A stretch of DNA of 64,000 bases, taken from assembly GCA_035606945.1 (NCBI GenBank), contig DATNDR010000136.1, forward strand, positions 1 through 64,000. The letters are read 5' to 3'. The position numbers and the translations under genes were made by a program. Positions 26,408 through 35,058 of the stretch are shown in pieces (positions within the stretch are counted from its first letter, which is position 1; the number at the start of each line of letters is the position of its first letter). Below the pieces are notes generated by a model, which made no database searches, was not told the origin of the DNA, and saw nothing but the letters and a program-made list of their open reading frames with translations. The stretch comes from GCA-003244245 sp035606945. GTDB lineage: Bacteria > Actinomycetota > Actinomycetes > Mycobacteriales > Pseudonocardiaceae.

Positions 26408-26431
26408 GTCTTATGGATGCTTGTGCACCTC
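26408..26431 (-). repeat. 24-nt interspersed element, copy 2
   Basis: Reads on the minus strand as GAGGTGCACAAGCATCCATA followed by AGAC, in the 72-nt gap between the carA stop and the carB start. It differs at two of 24 positions from the copy at 36678. It lies upstream of the carB ribosome binding site. Confidence 0.6.
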
Positions 26432-26455
26432 CCGGGCCCGCTAGCCACAGCGGGA

Positions 26456-27571
26456 TCATCGCTGCGCCTCCATCAGCGCACAGAAGCGGTCGAACAGGTC
26501 GGCGGCGTCGTGCGGGCCGGCGGCGGCCTCCGGGTGGTATTGGACGCTGAACGCGGGCACCTCCAGGCAGGTGAGTCCCTCGACGGTGCCGTCGTTGGGG
26601 CAGGAATGGCTTACCACCGCGGCGCCGAAGTCGGAGTCGAAGCGCTCCCCCGGCTCCCCGGTCACCGCGAAACCATGGTTTTGCGAGGTGATGGCCACCC
26701 GCCCGGTGGCGTACTCGACGACCGGGACGTTGATCCCGCGATGCCCGTAGCGCATCTTGTAGGTACCACGTCCCAGCGCCCGGCCCAGAATCTGGTTGCC
26801 GAAGCAGATCCCGAACAGTGGTACTCGCCGCCCCAGCACGGCACGGGTCAGGGCCACCGCATGATCCGCAGTGGCCGGGTCGCCGGGACCGTTGGACAGG
26901 AACACCCCGTCGGGCTGCGACGCCAGCAGCTCCTCCACCGCGACCGTCGCCGGCAGCACGTGCGTCTCGACGCCCCGAGCAGCGAGCATCCGGGGTGTGT
27001 TGAACTTGATCCCCAGATCCAGTGCCACCACCCGGAAGCGACGCGCAGTAGTGGCGGGCACGACGTAGGGCTGAGCGGCGGTCACCTCGCCGACCAGGTC
27101 CGCCCCCGCCATCGGGGGGCTGGCCAGCACGCGCGCCATCAGCTGGGAGGGCTCGGCCAGCGCGTCGCCGGAGAAGATTCCCGCGCGCATCGAGCCGTAC
27201 TCACGCAGCCTTCGGGTGAGCGCGCGGGTATCGACACCGGCGATTCCCACCACACCCTGGCGGGACAGCTCCTCGCCCAGCGAACGGGTCGACCGCCAGT
27301 TGGAGGGCATCCGGGCCGGGTCCCGCACGACGTAGCCGGCCACCCAGATCCGCCGCGACTCGTCGTCCTCGTCGTTCCAGCCGGTGTTGCCGATGTGCGG
27401 GGCGGTCTGCACGACGATCTGGCGACGGTAGGACGGGTCGGTGAGGGTTTCCTGGTAGCCGGTCATCCCGGTGGCGAACACCGCCTCACCCAGCGCCTGG
27501 CCCACCGCTCCGTAACTGTCGCCGCGCACAGTGGCGCCGTCCTCCAGCACCAGCATCGCCAGGGCACCCAT
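26456..27571 (-). CDS. carA: Carbamoyl-phosphate synthase small (glutaminase) subunit
   Basis: 371 residues from ATG 27571. The N-terminal CPSase_sm domain starts ALAMLVLEDGATVRGDSYGA. The class I glutamine amidotransferase domain has nucleophile Cys in PLFGICFGNQILGRAL and the His/Glu pair in VQYHPEAAAGPHD. It supplies ammonia to CarB. The start overlaps the pyrC stop (TGATG). It follows pyrC directly, without the extra membrane-protein gene that mycobacteria carry between pyrC and carA. Confidence 0.96.
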   Translation of the reverse strand: MGALAMLVLEDGATVRGDSYGAVGQALGEAVFATGMTGYQETLTDPSYRRQIVVQTAPHIGNTGWNDEDDESRRIWVAGYVVRDPARMPSNWRSTRSLGEELSRQGVVGIAGVDTRALTRRLREYGSMRAGIFSGDALAEPSQLMARVLASPPMAGADLVGEVTAAQPYVVPATTARRFRVVALDLGIKFNTPRMLAARGVETHVLPATVAVEELLASQPDGVFLSNGPGDPATADHAVALTRAVLGRRVPLFGICFGNQILGRALGRGTYKMRYGHRGINVPVVEYATGRVAITSQNHGFAVTGEPGERFDSDFGAAVVSHSCPNDGTVEGLTCLEVPAFSVQYHPEAAAGPHDAADLFDRFCALMEAQR

Positions 27572-28866
27572 CAACCCAGCACCTTCCCGTCCTCGGTGGT
27601 GACCCGGCCGCGGAGCATGCTGACCGCCACCCGGCCGGGCAGCTCCATTCCCTCATAGGGCGTGTTGTCCGCCAGGCTGGCCAGCTGCGCCCCGCGTACC
27701 GTCCAGGTGGCGTCGGGATCAACCAGGATCAAGGTGGCCGGCTCCCCCACGGCGATCGGGCGGCCCTGATCAGCGGCCCGGCCGATCTGCGCCGGGCGCT
27801 CGCTCATCACCCGGGCCACCCCCCGCCAATCCAACAGACCGGGCCGGACCATCGTGGCCACCACCACCGACAGCGCGGTCTGCAACCCCAGCATGCCGGG
27901 CCGCGCTGCGGACCATTCGCAGTCCTTGTCCTGCGCGGCGTGCGGGGCATGATCGGTGGCCACGCAGTCCACGATTCCCTGCGCCAGCGCGGCGCGCAGC
28001 GCCTCGGTATCAGCCGCGGTGCGCAGCGGCGGGTTGACCTTGTTGACCGGGTCGTAACCGGACAGTCGCTCATCGGTGAGCGACAAGTGGTGCGGGGTGA
28101 CCTCGGCGGATACCCGGATACCGCGCTGCTTGGCCCAGCGCAACAGCTCCACCGTGCCCGCGGTGGACACGTGGCAGATGTGCAGCGCCGCGCCGGCATC
28201 CCGGGCGAGCAGGCAGTCCCGCGCCACGATCGACTCCTCCGCGGCAACCGGCCACCCGGCCAGGCCCAACCGGGCCGCGACGCGTCCCTCGTGCGCCTGC
28301 GCGCCGGCGGTCAGCTTGGGATCCTCGGCATGCTGGGCGATCACACCGCCCAGCCCGCGGGCGTACTCCAAAGCCCGGCGCATCAGCAGGGAGTCGTGCA
28401 CGCACAACCCGTCGTCGGAGAACATCCGGACCGCCGCGGCGGACGCGGCCATGGCACCCAACTCGGCGAGTCGCTCGCCGCGCAACCCGGCGGTGACCGC
28501 ACCGACGGGGTGCACCTCGACCAACCCGACCTCGCGCCCGCGCCGGTACACGTATTCGGCCACCACCGCGGTGTCGGCCACCGGATCGGTATTGGCCATC
28601 GCGAACACCGCGGTGTAGCCGCCCAGCGCTGCGGCGGCCGAACCGGTGGCGATCGTCTCGGCATCTTCCCGGCCGGGCTCGCGCAGGTGGACGTGCAGGT
28701 CCACCAGGCCTGGCAGCGCCACCAGCCCGCCACCATCGATCACCTCGGCGCCCGCGCCGTCCACTCCGGAACCCAGCTCGGTGATCACCCCGTCTCGGAC
28801 CAGCAGGTCCACCGGGTCACCCGCGCCGTAGGGGCGGATTCCGCGCAGCAACAACGGCCGGGTCAT
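27571..28866 (-). CDS. pyrC: Dihydroorotase (class I, multifunctional type)
   Basis: 431 residues. Amidohydrolase signatures: VDLHVHLREPGREDAETI (HxH metal ligands), the His in AALHICHVSTAGTVELL, AEVTPHHLSL, and CVATDHAPHAAQDKD with the catalytic Asp. It closes carbamoyl aspartate to dihydroorotate. Length and motifs fit type I dihydroorotase of the pyr operon. Its start overlaps the pyrB stop by 4 nt (ATGA), and the stop overlaps carA. Confidence 0.96.
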   Translation of the reverse strand: MTRPLLLRGIRPYGAGDPVDLLVRDGVITELGSGVDGAGAEVIDGGGLVALPGLVDLHVHLREPGREDAETIATGSAAAALGGYTAVFAMANTDPVADTAVVAEYVYRRGREVGLVEVHPVGAVTAGLRGERLAELGAMAASAAAVRMFSDDGLCVHDSLLMRRALEYARGLGGVIAQHAEDPKLTAGAQAHEGRVAARLGLAGWPVAAEESIVARDCLLARDAGAALHICHVSTAGTVELLRWAKQRGIRVSAEVTPHHLSLTDERLSGYDPVNKVNPPLRTAADTEALRAALAQGIVDCVATDHAPHAAQDKDCEWSAARPGMLGLQTALSVVVATMVRPGLLDWRGVARVMSERPAQIGRAADQGRPIAVGEPATLILVDPDATWTVRGAQLASLADNTPYEGMELPGRVAVSMLRGRVTTEDGKVLG

Positions 28867-29834
28867 GCCTGCTCCTGCGGTGACTGATCATCTTGGGCTG
28901 CGAGCAGGTGGTAGAGGACCGCCATCCGCACATGCACGCCGTTTCGGACCTGTTCGGTGATCGCGGCCCGGGGAGAGTCGGCGACCGAATGCGCGATCTC
29001 CATGCCGCGCAGCATCGGCCCGGGGTGCAGCACCACCGCATGCTCGGGCAACAACCCCAGGCGCGCCTCGGTGAGCCCGTAGCTGATCGCATATTCGCGG
29101 GCGGACGGGAAGAACCCACCCTGCATCCGCTCGGACTGCACGCGAAGCATCATCACCGCATCCGAGCCGGGCAACGCTGCGTCGAGATCGTGCCCCACCG
29201 TGACTGGCCAATCGCGCATTGTCGAACCCTGGCCACTGCCCCAATGCTCGACGTCCCAGGGGAGCAGGGTTGGCGGAGCGACAAGGTGGATCCGGGCACC
29301 CAGCGTGATCAAGAGCTCGATGTTCGAGCGGGCGACCCGGCTATGCAGCACATCGCCTACGATGGTGACGGTCCGCCCATTTAGGGTTCCCAATCGCTCA
29401 CGCAGAGTAGCGGCGTCCAGGAGCGCCTGGGTCGGATGCTGGTGAGTGCCATCACCGGCGTTGACGACGTGGGTGGGTATCCAGCCGGCGAGACGATGCG
29501 CCGCACCCGACGCGGGGTGGCGGATCACCACGCAGTCGGCGCCCATCGCGGTCAGCGTGAGCGCGGTATCGCGTAGTGATTCTCCCTTGACCACCGCCGA
29601 GGCACTCGCCGAGATGTTCACCACATCGGCGCTCATCCACTTGCCGGCGATCTCGAACGAAGCCCGCGTCCGCGTGGAGCTCTCGTAGAACAAGGTGACG
29701 ACGGTGCGCCCGCGCAGGGTGGGGAGTTTGCGGACTTCCCGGCCCAGCAGCGCCTGCTTGAGCGCCTCAGCGGTGTCCAGCAGCGCGGTGACCGTCTCCC
29801 GCGGCAGGTCTGTGGTGGTCAGCAGATGCCTCAC
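28863..29834 (-). CDS. pyrB: Aspartate carbamoyltransferase catalytic subunit
   Basis: 323 residues from GTG. Carbamoyl-phosphate binding FYESSTRTRASFEIA, and VVIRHPASGAAHRLAG and DGTHQHPTQALLDA, are the expected ATCase motifs; LRVQSERM near the C-terminus binds aspartate. No regulatory subunit (pyrI) is present, as normal in actinobacteria. The start overlaps the pyrR stop by 4 nt (GTGA), so translation is coupled to pyrR. Confidence 0.96.
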   Translation of the reverse strand: MRHLLTTTDLPRETVTALLDTAEALKQALLGREVRKLPTLRGRTVVTLFYESSTRTRASFEIAGKWMSADVVNISASASAVVKGESLRDTALTLTAMGADCVVIRHPASGAAHRLAGWIPTHVVNAGDGTHQHPTQALLDAATLRERLGTLNGRTVTIVGDVLHSRVARSNIELLITLGARIHLVAPPTLLPWDVEHWGSGQGSTMRDWPVTVGHDLDAALPGSDAVMMLRVQSERMQGGFFPSAREYAISYGLTEARLGLLPEHAVVLHPGPMLRGMEIAHSVADSPRAAITEQVRNGVHVRMAVLYHLLAAQDDQSPQEQA

Positions 29835-30436
29835 CGCGGCCCCCGGTCGTAGGCGCCCCGATCGTAACCACGCAGCACGACCGCATCGGTGCGGTCAGTC
29901 TCGGTGAGCAGCACACCGATCTCCTCGTCCCGGGAGGTCGGCACGTTCTTACCCACGTAGTCGGCGCGAATCGGCAGCTCACGGTGGCCCCGGTCGACCA
30001 GCACGGCGAGTTGTACCGCCCGCGGGCGGCCGTACTCGCGCAGCGCATCGAGCGCGGCCGCCACGGTACGTCCGGAGTACAGCACATCGTCGACCAGAAC
30101 GACCAGCGCATCGTCCAGGCCATCAGCAGGTAGCTCGGTGGGCTGCAGCGGGCGGGTTGGCCGGCGCCGCAGGTCGTCCCGGTAGAGCGTGACATCGAGC
30201 GTGCCGACGGCCGGCGTGGGTCCGCCGAACTCCCGGATCCGGCTGGCGAGGCGGTGCGCCAGCGGCACGCCGCGGGTGGGAATGCCGATCATCACCACCG
30301 CTTCGGGGGCGGTGCGCTCGATGATCTGATGCGCCATCCGGGCGACGATGCGCGCGACCTGGGCCGCCGACAGCAACTCACGCTGCCGCGGTGGCCCTGC
30401 CTCGCCCACCGCGCCCGTCCCGGACGGGGACGACAC
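29831..30436 (-). CDS. pyrR: Pyr operon regulator / uracil phosphoribosyltransferase PyrR
   Basis: 201 residues from GTG 30436, with a strong GGAGGT at 30442-30447. The PRPP-binding motif is VVLVDDVLYSGRTVAAAL. IGIPTRGVPLAHRLA and the basic YRDDLRRRPTRPLQ are typical of PyrR. It binds a hairpin in the pyr leader RNA when UMP is high. Such a hairpin lies directly before this gene, so autoregulation of the whole pyrRBC-carAB-pyrF run is likely. A longer open frame reaches 30508 but has no family similarity. Confidence 0.95.
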   Translation of the reverse strand: MSSPSGTGAVGEAGPPRQRELLSAAQVARIVARMAHQIIERTAPEAVVMIGIPTRGVPLAHRLASRIREFGGPTPAVGTLDVTLYRDDLRRRPTRPLQPTELPADGLDDALVVLVDDVLYSGRTVAAALDALREYGRPRAVQLAVLVDRGHRELPIRADYVGKNVPTSRDEEIGVLLTETDRTDAVVLRGYDRGAYDRGPR

Positions 30437-30440
30437 GGTG

Positions 30441-30482
30441 GACCTCCTTCCCCGCCTCACGGGACGGGCCTTAAAGGACGTC
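30441..30482 (-). promoter_or_regulatory. PyrR-binding RNA leader hairpin
   Basis: The minus strand reads GTCCTTTAA, then a hairpin CCCGUC-CCGUGA-GGCGGG (plus 30451-30468; six pairs including one G-U, six-base loop), then AAGGAGG, the pyrR Shine-Dalgarno. A CUUUAA box, a G/C hairpin with a GAGG 3' side and an immediately adjacent SD is the arrangement of PyrR-binding leaders in high-GC Gram-positives, where control is translational. Further upstream are a 7-bp G/C hairpin (30519-30540) and a 6-bp one near 30490. No terminator U-tract is seen. Confidence 0.6.
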
Positions 30483-30630
30483 ATGGATACCGCCGGCTGA
30501 GCCGGCAATATGGGTACTCCCGGCGTCGGCTGGCGCCGGGACCCGGACCGGACAGTATCACTGGGCCACAGCTGGGACGCTTTAGAGGGTTCGGCAACCG
30601 CGGTAGCGCTGCCCCGTCCGGGTGGTGTGC

Positions 30631-30644
30631 GTGACTCTGCGCGG
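30631..30644. promoter_or_regulatory. Possible BldD box upstream of bldD
   Basis: GTGACTCTGCGCGG matches the left and central part of the BldD palindrome (TNACNC(A/T)GNG) but not the right end. It lies 128 nt upstream of bldD, in the region shared with the divergent pyrR leader. BldD represses its own gene in Streptomyces, which makes the position plausible. Confidence 0.3.
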
Positions 30645-30771
30645 TCTTCGGCTCCCGATGGCTTGACCTAGTGGATTACTCAGCGCAGCATTACTCTCCG
30701 TATCATCCCGATTTTCGCGGGGCGCCCCAAGGCGTTGACTGGTCGGGGTCTGAAGAAGGAGAAGGGGCCAG

Positions 30772-31269
30772 ATGGGCGACTATGCCAAAGCACTGGGGTC
30801 CAAACTGCGCGGCATCCGTCAGCAGCAGGGTCTGTCCCTGCACGGTGTCGAGCAGAAGTCTGCGGGCCGCTGGAAGGCTGTGGTGGTCGGTTCCTACGAG
30901 CGTGGCGATCGGGCGGTCACGGTGCAGAAGCTCGCCGAGCTAGCCGACTTCTACGGGGTTCCGGTTCCCGAACTACTGCCTGAAGGCCGGGTGTCGTCCG
31001 GCAGCGAACCAGCTACCAAGATCGTCATCAATCTGGAGCGTCTGCAGCAGTTGCCGGTCGACAAGGTGGGTCCACTGGCTCGCTACGCCGCCACGATCCA
31101 GAGCCAGCGCGGTGACTACAACGGTAAGGTGCTCTCGATCCGCACCGAGGACCTGCGCTCGCTGGCGATCATCTACGACATGTCGCCGGGCGACCTCACC
31201 GAGCAGCTGATCGGTTGGGGCGTGCTACCGCCCGAGGCTCGCCCCGCGAAGGACAAGGAAGAGGCCTGA
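30772..31269 (+). CDS. bldD: BldD-type developmental/global transcriptional regulator
   Basis: 165 residues preceded by AAGGAGAAGGGG. The N-terminal XRE helix-turn-helix (about 1-70) contains GSKLRGIRQQQGLSLHGVEQ, SAGRWKAVVVGSYERGDRAV and VQKLAELADFYGVPVPELLP. The C-terminal domain (about 80-155), which binds cyclic di-GMP in Streptomyces BldD, has VDKVGPLARYAATIQSQRGD and VLSIRTEDLRSLA. The canonical c-di-GMP signature RxD-x8-RxxD is not evident (I see RTEDLR and RGD but not the paired pattern), so nucleotide binding should not be assumed. It diverges from pyrR and converges with nusB, the conserved actinobacterial order. Confidence 0.93.
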   Translation: MGDYAKALGSKLRGIRQQQGLSLHGVEQKSAGRWKAVVVGSYERGDRAVTVQKLAELADFYGVPVPELLPEGRVSSGSEPATKIVINLERLQQLPVDKVGPLARYAATIQSQRGDYNGKVLSIRTEDLRSLAIIYDMSPGDLTEQLIGWGVLPPEARPAKDKEEA

Positions 31270-31287
31270 GCCAGGGGTTGATCTCGC

Positions 31288-31695
31288 TCACGAACCGCGC
31301 GGCAATGCAGCCAGCGCGCCGAGCACCCCATTGACAAACCGCGGCGAGTCGTCGGTGGACAGCAACTTGGCCAGCTCGATGGCCTCGTCGATGGCTACCG
31401 CATCATCCACCTCGTCGGAGAACAGCAGCTCGAACACACCCAGCCGCAGCACCGCCCGATCGACCGCGGGCATCCGGGTCAGGGCCCAACCGTGGGCTTG
31501 ATCGGTCAGCAATTTGTCGATGTCGGCGGCGTGCTCGACCACGCCGTGCACCAACGAGACGGTGTAGTCGCTGACCGGGGGTAGGTCCGGCGCCCCGACC
31601 CGCTCAGCGAGCAGTTCCAATGGATCCAGCCCGCGCAAGTCGGATTCGAACAGGATGTCGACGGCGCGTTTGCGGGCCTTACTGCGAGCACCCAT
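31288..31695 (-). CDS. nusB: Transcription antitermination factor NusB
   Basis: 135 residues from ATG 31695. MGARSKARKRAVDILFESDL is the usual RNA-binding N-terminus and DDAVAIDEAIELAKLLSTDD and FVNGVLGALA the conserved C-terminal helices. It joins NusE, NusA and boxA RNA in rRNA antitermination. It begins one base after the efp stop, so it is the last gene of the aro-pepQ-efp-nusB run. It converges with bldD. Confidence 0.95.
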   Translation of the reverse strand: MGARSKARKRAVDILFESDLRGLDPLELLAERVGAPDLPPVSDYTVSLVHGVVEHAADIDKLLTDQAHGWALTRMPAVDRAVLRLGVFELLFSDEVDDAVAIDEAIELAKLLSTDDSPRFVNGVLGALAALPRGS

Positions 31696-31696
31696 G

Positions 31697-32260
31697 TCAA
31701 CTACTGATCCGGCCAAGGTAGCGGCCGTCCCGGGTGTCTACCTTGACTTTTTCGCCGGTGCTCACGAACAACGGCACCTGGATCTCGGCACCCGTCTCCA
31801 AGGTGGCCGGCTTGGTACCACCAGTCGACCGGTCTCCCTGCAAACCGGGGTCGGTGTGCGAGATCACCAACTCCACCGAGGTGGGCAACTCGATGTAGAG
31901 CGGAGTGCCGTCGTGCACGGCCACCAGCACGGTCTGGTTGTCCAGCAGGTATTTCGCCGCATCTCCGACGACGTCACCGGGAATCGTGATCTGGTCGAAA
32001 GTGTCGGAGTCCATGAAGACGAAATCGGTCCCATCTGCGTACAAATAGGTCATATCGCGCCGGTCGACAGTAGCGGTGTCGACCTTGGTGCCGGCGTTGA
32101 ATGTCTTGTCCACGACCTTGCCGGACAGCACGTTCTTCAGGGTTGTGCGTACGAAAGCGCCGCCTTTGCCCGGTTTGACGTGCTGAAAGTTCACGACCGA
32201 CCACAGCTGGCCGTCGAGGTTGAGCACAAGTCCATTCTTGAGGTCGTTGGTCGTGGCCAC
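31697..32260 (-). CDS. efp: Translation elongation factor P
   Basis: 187 residues, three beta-barrel domains. MATTNDLKNGLVLNLDGQLW starts domain I, and the loop KPGKGGAFVRTTLKN holds the Lys (or Arg) that is modified in many bacteria. GEKVKVDTRDGRYLGR is the normal C-terminus. It relieves ribosome stalling at polyproline. The loop residue here is Lys, and no epmA/epmB is in the window, so modification state is unknown. Confidence 0.96.
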   Translation of the reverse strand: MATTNDLKNGLVLNLDGQLWSVVNFQHVKPGKGGAFVRTTLKNVLSGKVVDKTFNAGTKVDTATVDRRDMTYLYADGTDFVFMDSDTFDQITIPGDVVGDAAKYLLDNQTVLVAVHDGTPLYIELPTSVELVISHTDPGLQGDRSTGGTKPATLETGAEIQVPLFVSTGEKVKVDTRDGRYLGRISS

Positions 32261-32313
32261 GTCAGCCTGTCACTCCCCGGTCGTGGCTGGCGGAGGTGCC
32301 AGCAAGATCTTTG

Positions 32314-33405
32314 TTAGCAGGACACGACCACGAGGTCCTTCGTGGTCTGGGTGAGGAGTTCCGGCTCGCCGCCGGTGACGACGAGAGTGTCCTCGATGCG
32401 CACGCCGCCCCGACCGGCCAGGTACACACCCGGCTCGACGGTAACCGTCATGCCTGCCTGCAGTGTACCGACGCCGAACTGCGATAACGCCGGAGCCTCG
32501 TGGATCTGCAGGCCGACGCCGTGGCCGAGCCCATGGAGGAAGTTCTCACCATGCCCGGCGTCGGTAATGACCTTCCGGGCCGCCGCATCGACATCCCGGA
32601 CATCGGCTCGGGCCCGCAGCACCGCGCGTCCCGCCGCTTGCGCGGCGGCGACCAGCTCGTAGAGGTCCCGCTGCCACGCTGCCGGCCCGTCGAGCACCAC
32701 GGTCCGGGTCATGTCGGAGTGATAACCCTCGATCAGCGCCCCGAAATCGAGTTTCACCAGGTCACCGCGGCACAGCTGGGCATCGGTAGGGCGGTGGTGC
32801 GGGATCGCCGAGTGCGTCCCGGACGCGACGATGGTCTCGAACGACGGGCCGGTGGCGCCCAGGGCCACCATCCGAGCCTCCAGGTCGCGTGCCACCTCCC
32901 GCTCGGTGCGACCTGGGCGCAGCCCGTCGTCGGCGAGCAGGCCGGCCAGCGCGGCGTCGGCAATCGCGCACGCCGCCCGCAGCGCGGCGATCTCGGTGCC
33001 GTCCTTGACCGACCGCAACGCTTCCACCGGCCGTGAGGTAGCGACCAGCACGCCGGGCTCGGTGACTTCCTGCAGGGCCGCATACCCGTCGACTGTCACC
33101 ACATGGCTTTCGAAACCCAGCCGGCAGATACCGAGCTCGGTAGCCTGCTTCGCCAGCCGCAGGGTGCACGACCGCTCGATCAGCCGCCGCAGGTCGGCCA
33201 CCTGCCGCTGCGACTGCGTGCGGTAACGGCCGTCAGTGCAGAACACACTGTGTTCGTCGCCGTCGACATGCACCAGCAAGGCACCGTTGGAGCCGGTGAA
33301 TCCGGTGAGATATCGGATATTCAACAGATCGGTGACCAGCAGCGCCTGGAGGCCGAGTTCGGGTAGCCGCTCGCGAAGCGCCGCGCGGCGCAGGGGGTGG
33401 GACAT
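32314..33405 (-). CDS. pepQ: Xaa-Pro aminopeptidase / proline dipeptidase (M24B)
   Basis: 363 residues. An N-terminal creatinase-like domain (LLNIRYLTGFTGSNGALLV) precedes a pita-bread catalytic domain with all metal ligands: LDFGALIEGYHSDMTRTVVL (two Asp), HGLGHGVGLQIHE (His), MTVTVEPGVYLAG (Glu) and GVRIEDTLVVT (Glu). It cleaves the bond before proline in peptides. The position between aroQ and efp is conserved in actinobacteria. Confidence 0.95.
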   Translation of the reverse strand: MSHPLRRAALRERLPELGLQALLVTDLLNIRYLTGFTGSNGALLVHVDGDEHSVFCTDGRYRTQSQRQVADLRRLIERSCTLRLAKQATELGICRLGFESHVVTVDGYAALQEVTEPGVLVATSRPVEALRSVKDGTEIAALRAACAIADAALAGLLADDGLRPGRTEREVARDLEARMVALGATGPSFETIVASGTHSAIPHHRPTDAQLCRGDLVKLDFGALIEGYHSDMTRTVVLDGPAAWQRDLYELVAAAQAAGRAVLRARADVRDVDAAARKVITDAGHGENFLHGLGHGVGLQIHEAPALSQFGVGTLQAGMTVTVEPGVYLAGRGGVRIEDTLVVTGGEPELLTQTTKDLVVVSC

Positions 33406-33418
33406 AACCCGACGGTAC

Positions 33419-33853
33419 TTACGTACTGGCGCGCCCTGCGATCCAGCGTAACGCGAGCGGGTAACCTTCGACTCCCAAGCCGACGATGACGCCGGATGCG
33501 ATAGCCGAGATATAGCTGTGGTGCCGGAAGGTCTCGCGCGCGTGCACGTTGCTGATGTGCACCTCCACCAATGGCGCCGACAGCTGCGCGGCGGCGTCGG
33601 CCAGCGCGATCGAGTAATGCGTCCACGCTGCGGCGTTGAGCACGACGGGGGTGGCCGTGTCGGCGGCCTCGTGTAGCCAGCCGATCATGACGCCCTCGTG
33701 GTCAGTCTGGCGCACGTCCACGTCGAGCCCCAGCTCGGCTCCCACCCGCTGGCACAGCTGCACCAGATCGTCGTAAGTCGAGGCGCCGTAGATGTCGGGC
33801 TCCCGGGTGCCGAGCCGGCCCAGGTTGGGCCCGTTGAGCACCAGGACCTTCAC
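33419..33853 (-). CDS. aroQ: 3-dehydroquinate dehydratase, type II
   Basis: 144 residues from GTG 33853. VLVLNGPNLGRLGTREPDIY holds the active-site Tyr/Arg loop, LNAAAWTHYSIALADA the substrate-binding Asn/Thr, and VEVHISNVHARETFRHHSYI the catalytic His. Dodecameric type II enzyme of the shikimate pathway. The start overlaps the aroB stop by 4 nt (GTGA). Confidence 0.96.
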   Translation of the reverse strand: MKVLVLNGPNLGRLGTREPDIYGASTYDDLVQLCQRVGAELGLDVDVRQTDHEGVMIGWLHEAADTATPVVLNAAAWTHYSIALADAAAQLSAPLVEVHISNVHARETFRHHSYISAIASGVIVGLGVEGYPLALRWIAGRAST

Positions 33854-34992
33854 TCCACACCCTCCGGCGCACCTGCGACAGCGGCGTAGGCTTCGGCGAG
33901 CAGTTCGGGGTCCGGGTCCTCCAGTCGGCCCGGCTGCGCCAGGCCGTCGAGCACCACGAAACGCAACACTCCCGACCGGGTTTTCTTGTCGTTGCGCATG
34001 CCTTCCAGCAGCTCGGGGAGCGCGTCTGCGTCGTAGCCGGTGGGCAGGCCGATTGAGCGGAGCACCGTGCCGTGGCGCTGCGCGGTGGCGTCGTCCAGCC
34101 GCCCGGCGAGTCGGGACAATTCGGCCGCGAACACCATGCCGACGCTGACCGCGGCACCGTGGCGCCACCGGTAGCCTTCCCGACGTTCCAGCGCGTGGCC
34201 CAGGGTGTGCCCGTAGTTGAGGATTTCGCGCAGGTGAGATTCCTTGAGGTCGGCTGCCACCACGTCCGCCTTGACCCGGATCGCGCGGCCGACCAGTTCC
34301 TCCAGCACCGGCCCGGACGGATCCAGTGCGGCGGCTGGGTCGTCCTCGATCAGCTCGAGGATCACCGGATCGGCGATGAAGCCCGCCTTGACCACCTCCG
34401 CCATCCCGGCGACGAGCTCAGCGCGCGGCAGCGTCTGCAGCGTGGCGAGGTCTGCCAGCACCGCGGCGGGCTCGTGGAATGCGCCGACCAGGTTCTTACC
34501 CGCGTCGATATTGATCCCGGCCTTGCCGCCTACCGCAGCGTCCACCATCCCCAGCAGGGTGGTAGGCACGTGCACCACCCGGACCCCGCGCAGCCAGTTG
34601 GCCGCCACGAACCCGGCGAGATCGGTCACCGCTCCGCCGCCGAAGCCCACCACGGTGCCGGTGCGGTCCAGACCTACCTTTCCCAGCACGTCCCAGCAGA
34701 ACCCCGCCACCGCGAGCTTCTTGCCGTCCTCGGCATCGGGCACCTCGATGCGGTAAGCCTGCGAACCAAGGTGCTCCAGCACGGTGCGCAGTGACTCCGC
34801 GGACTCGACCATCGTCGGCTGATGCACGATCGCCACGGCGCCACTGCCCAGCACGTCCAACAGCTCAGCCCGCAGATACCTGCCGACGACAACGTCGTAG
34901 GGCTGGGCAGTGGCCACCCGGATCCGCAGCGGCTGGGTCTCACCGACCTCGGTCTCACTGATCTCGTCCAACAGCTCACCGGTCTCGCTCAT
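33850..34992 (-). CDS. aroB: 3-dehydroquinate synthase
   Basis: 380 residues from ATG 34992, with GAGGAGT upstream. NAD-binding VVGFGGGAVTDLAGFVA, VPTTLLGMVDAAVGGKAGIN, and LNYGHTLGHALER with zinc His ligands. It converts DAHP to dehydroquinate. The first 22 residues are an acidic extension. It ends coupled to aroQ. Zinc- and NAD-dependent as a family; all ligands appear intact (for example DLKESHLREILNYGH). Confidence 0.96.
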   Translation of the reverse strand: MSETGELLDEISETEVGETQPLRIRVATAQPYDVVVGRYLRAELLDVLGSGAVAIVHQPTMVESAESLRTVLEHLGSQAYRIEVPDAEDGKKLAVAGFCWDVLGKVGLDRTGTVVGFGGGAVTDLAGFVAANWLRGVRVVHVPTTLLGMVDAAVGGKAGINIDAGKNLVGAFHEPAAVLADLATLQTLPRAELVAGMAEVVKAGFIADPVILELIEDDPAAALDPSGPVLEELVGRAIRVKADVVAADLKESHLREILNYGHTLGHALERREGYRWRHGAAVSVGMVFAAELSRLAGRLDDATAQRHGTVLRSIGLPTGYDADALPELLEGMRNDKKTRSGVLRFVVLDGLAQPGRLEDPDPELLAEAYAAVAGAPEGVE

Positions 34993-35058
34993 CCAACTCC
35001 TCTCGCGTCCGAACGCCCCGACTGAGCATCGCATGAGCCACGCATCCACCCCGTGAAA

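Noticed and set aside
25517..27658. A 713-codon open frame on the plus strand opposite carA/carB
   Set aside because: The translation is rich in His/Arg/Gly/Asp without domain motifs and mirrors high-GC codon usage of carA and carB, both intact family members.
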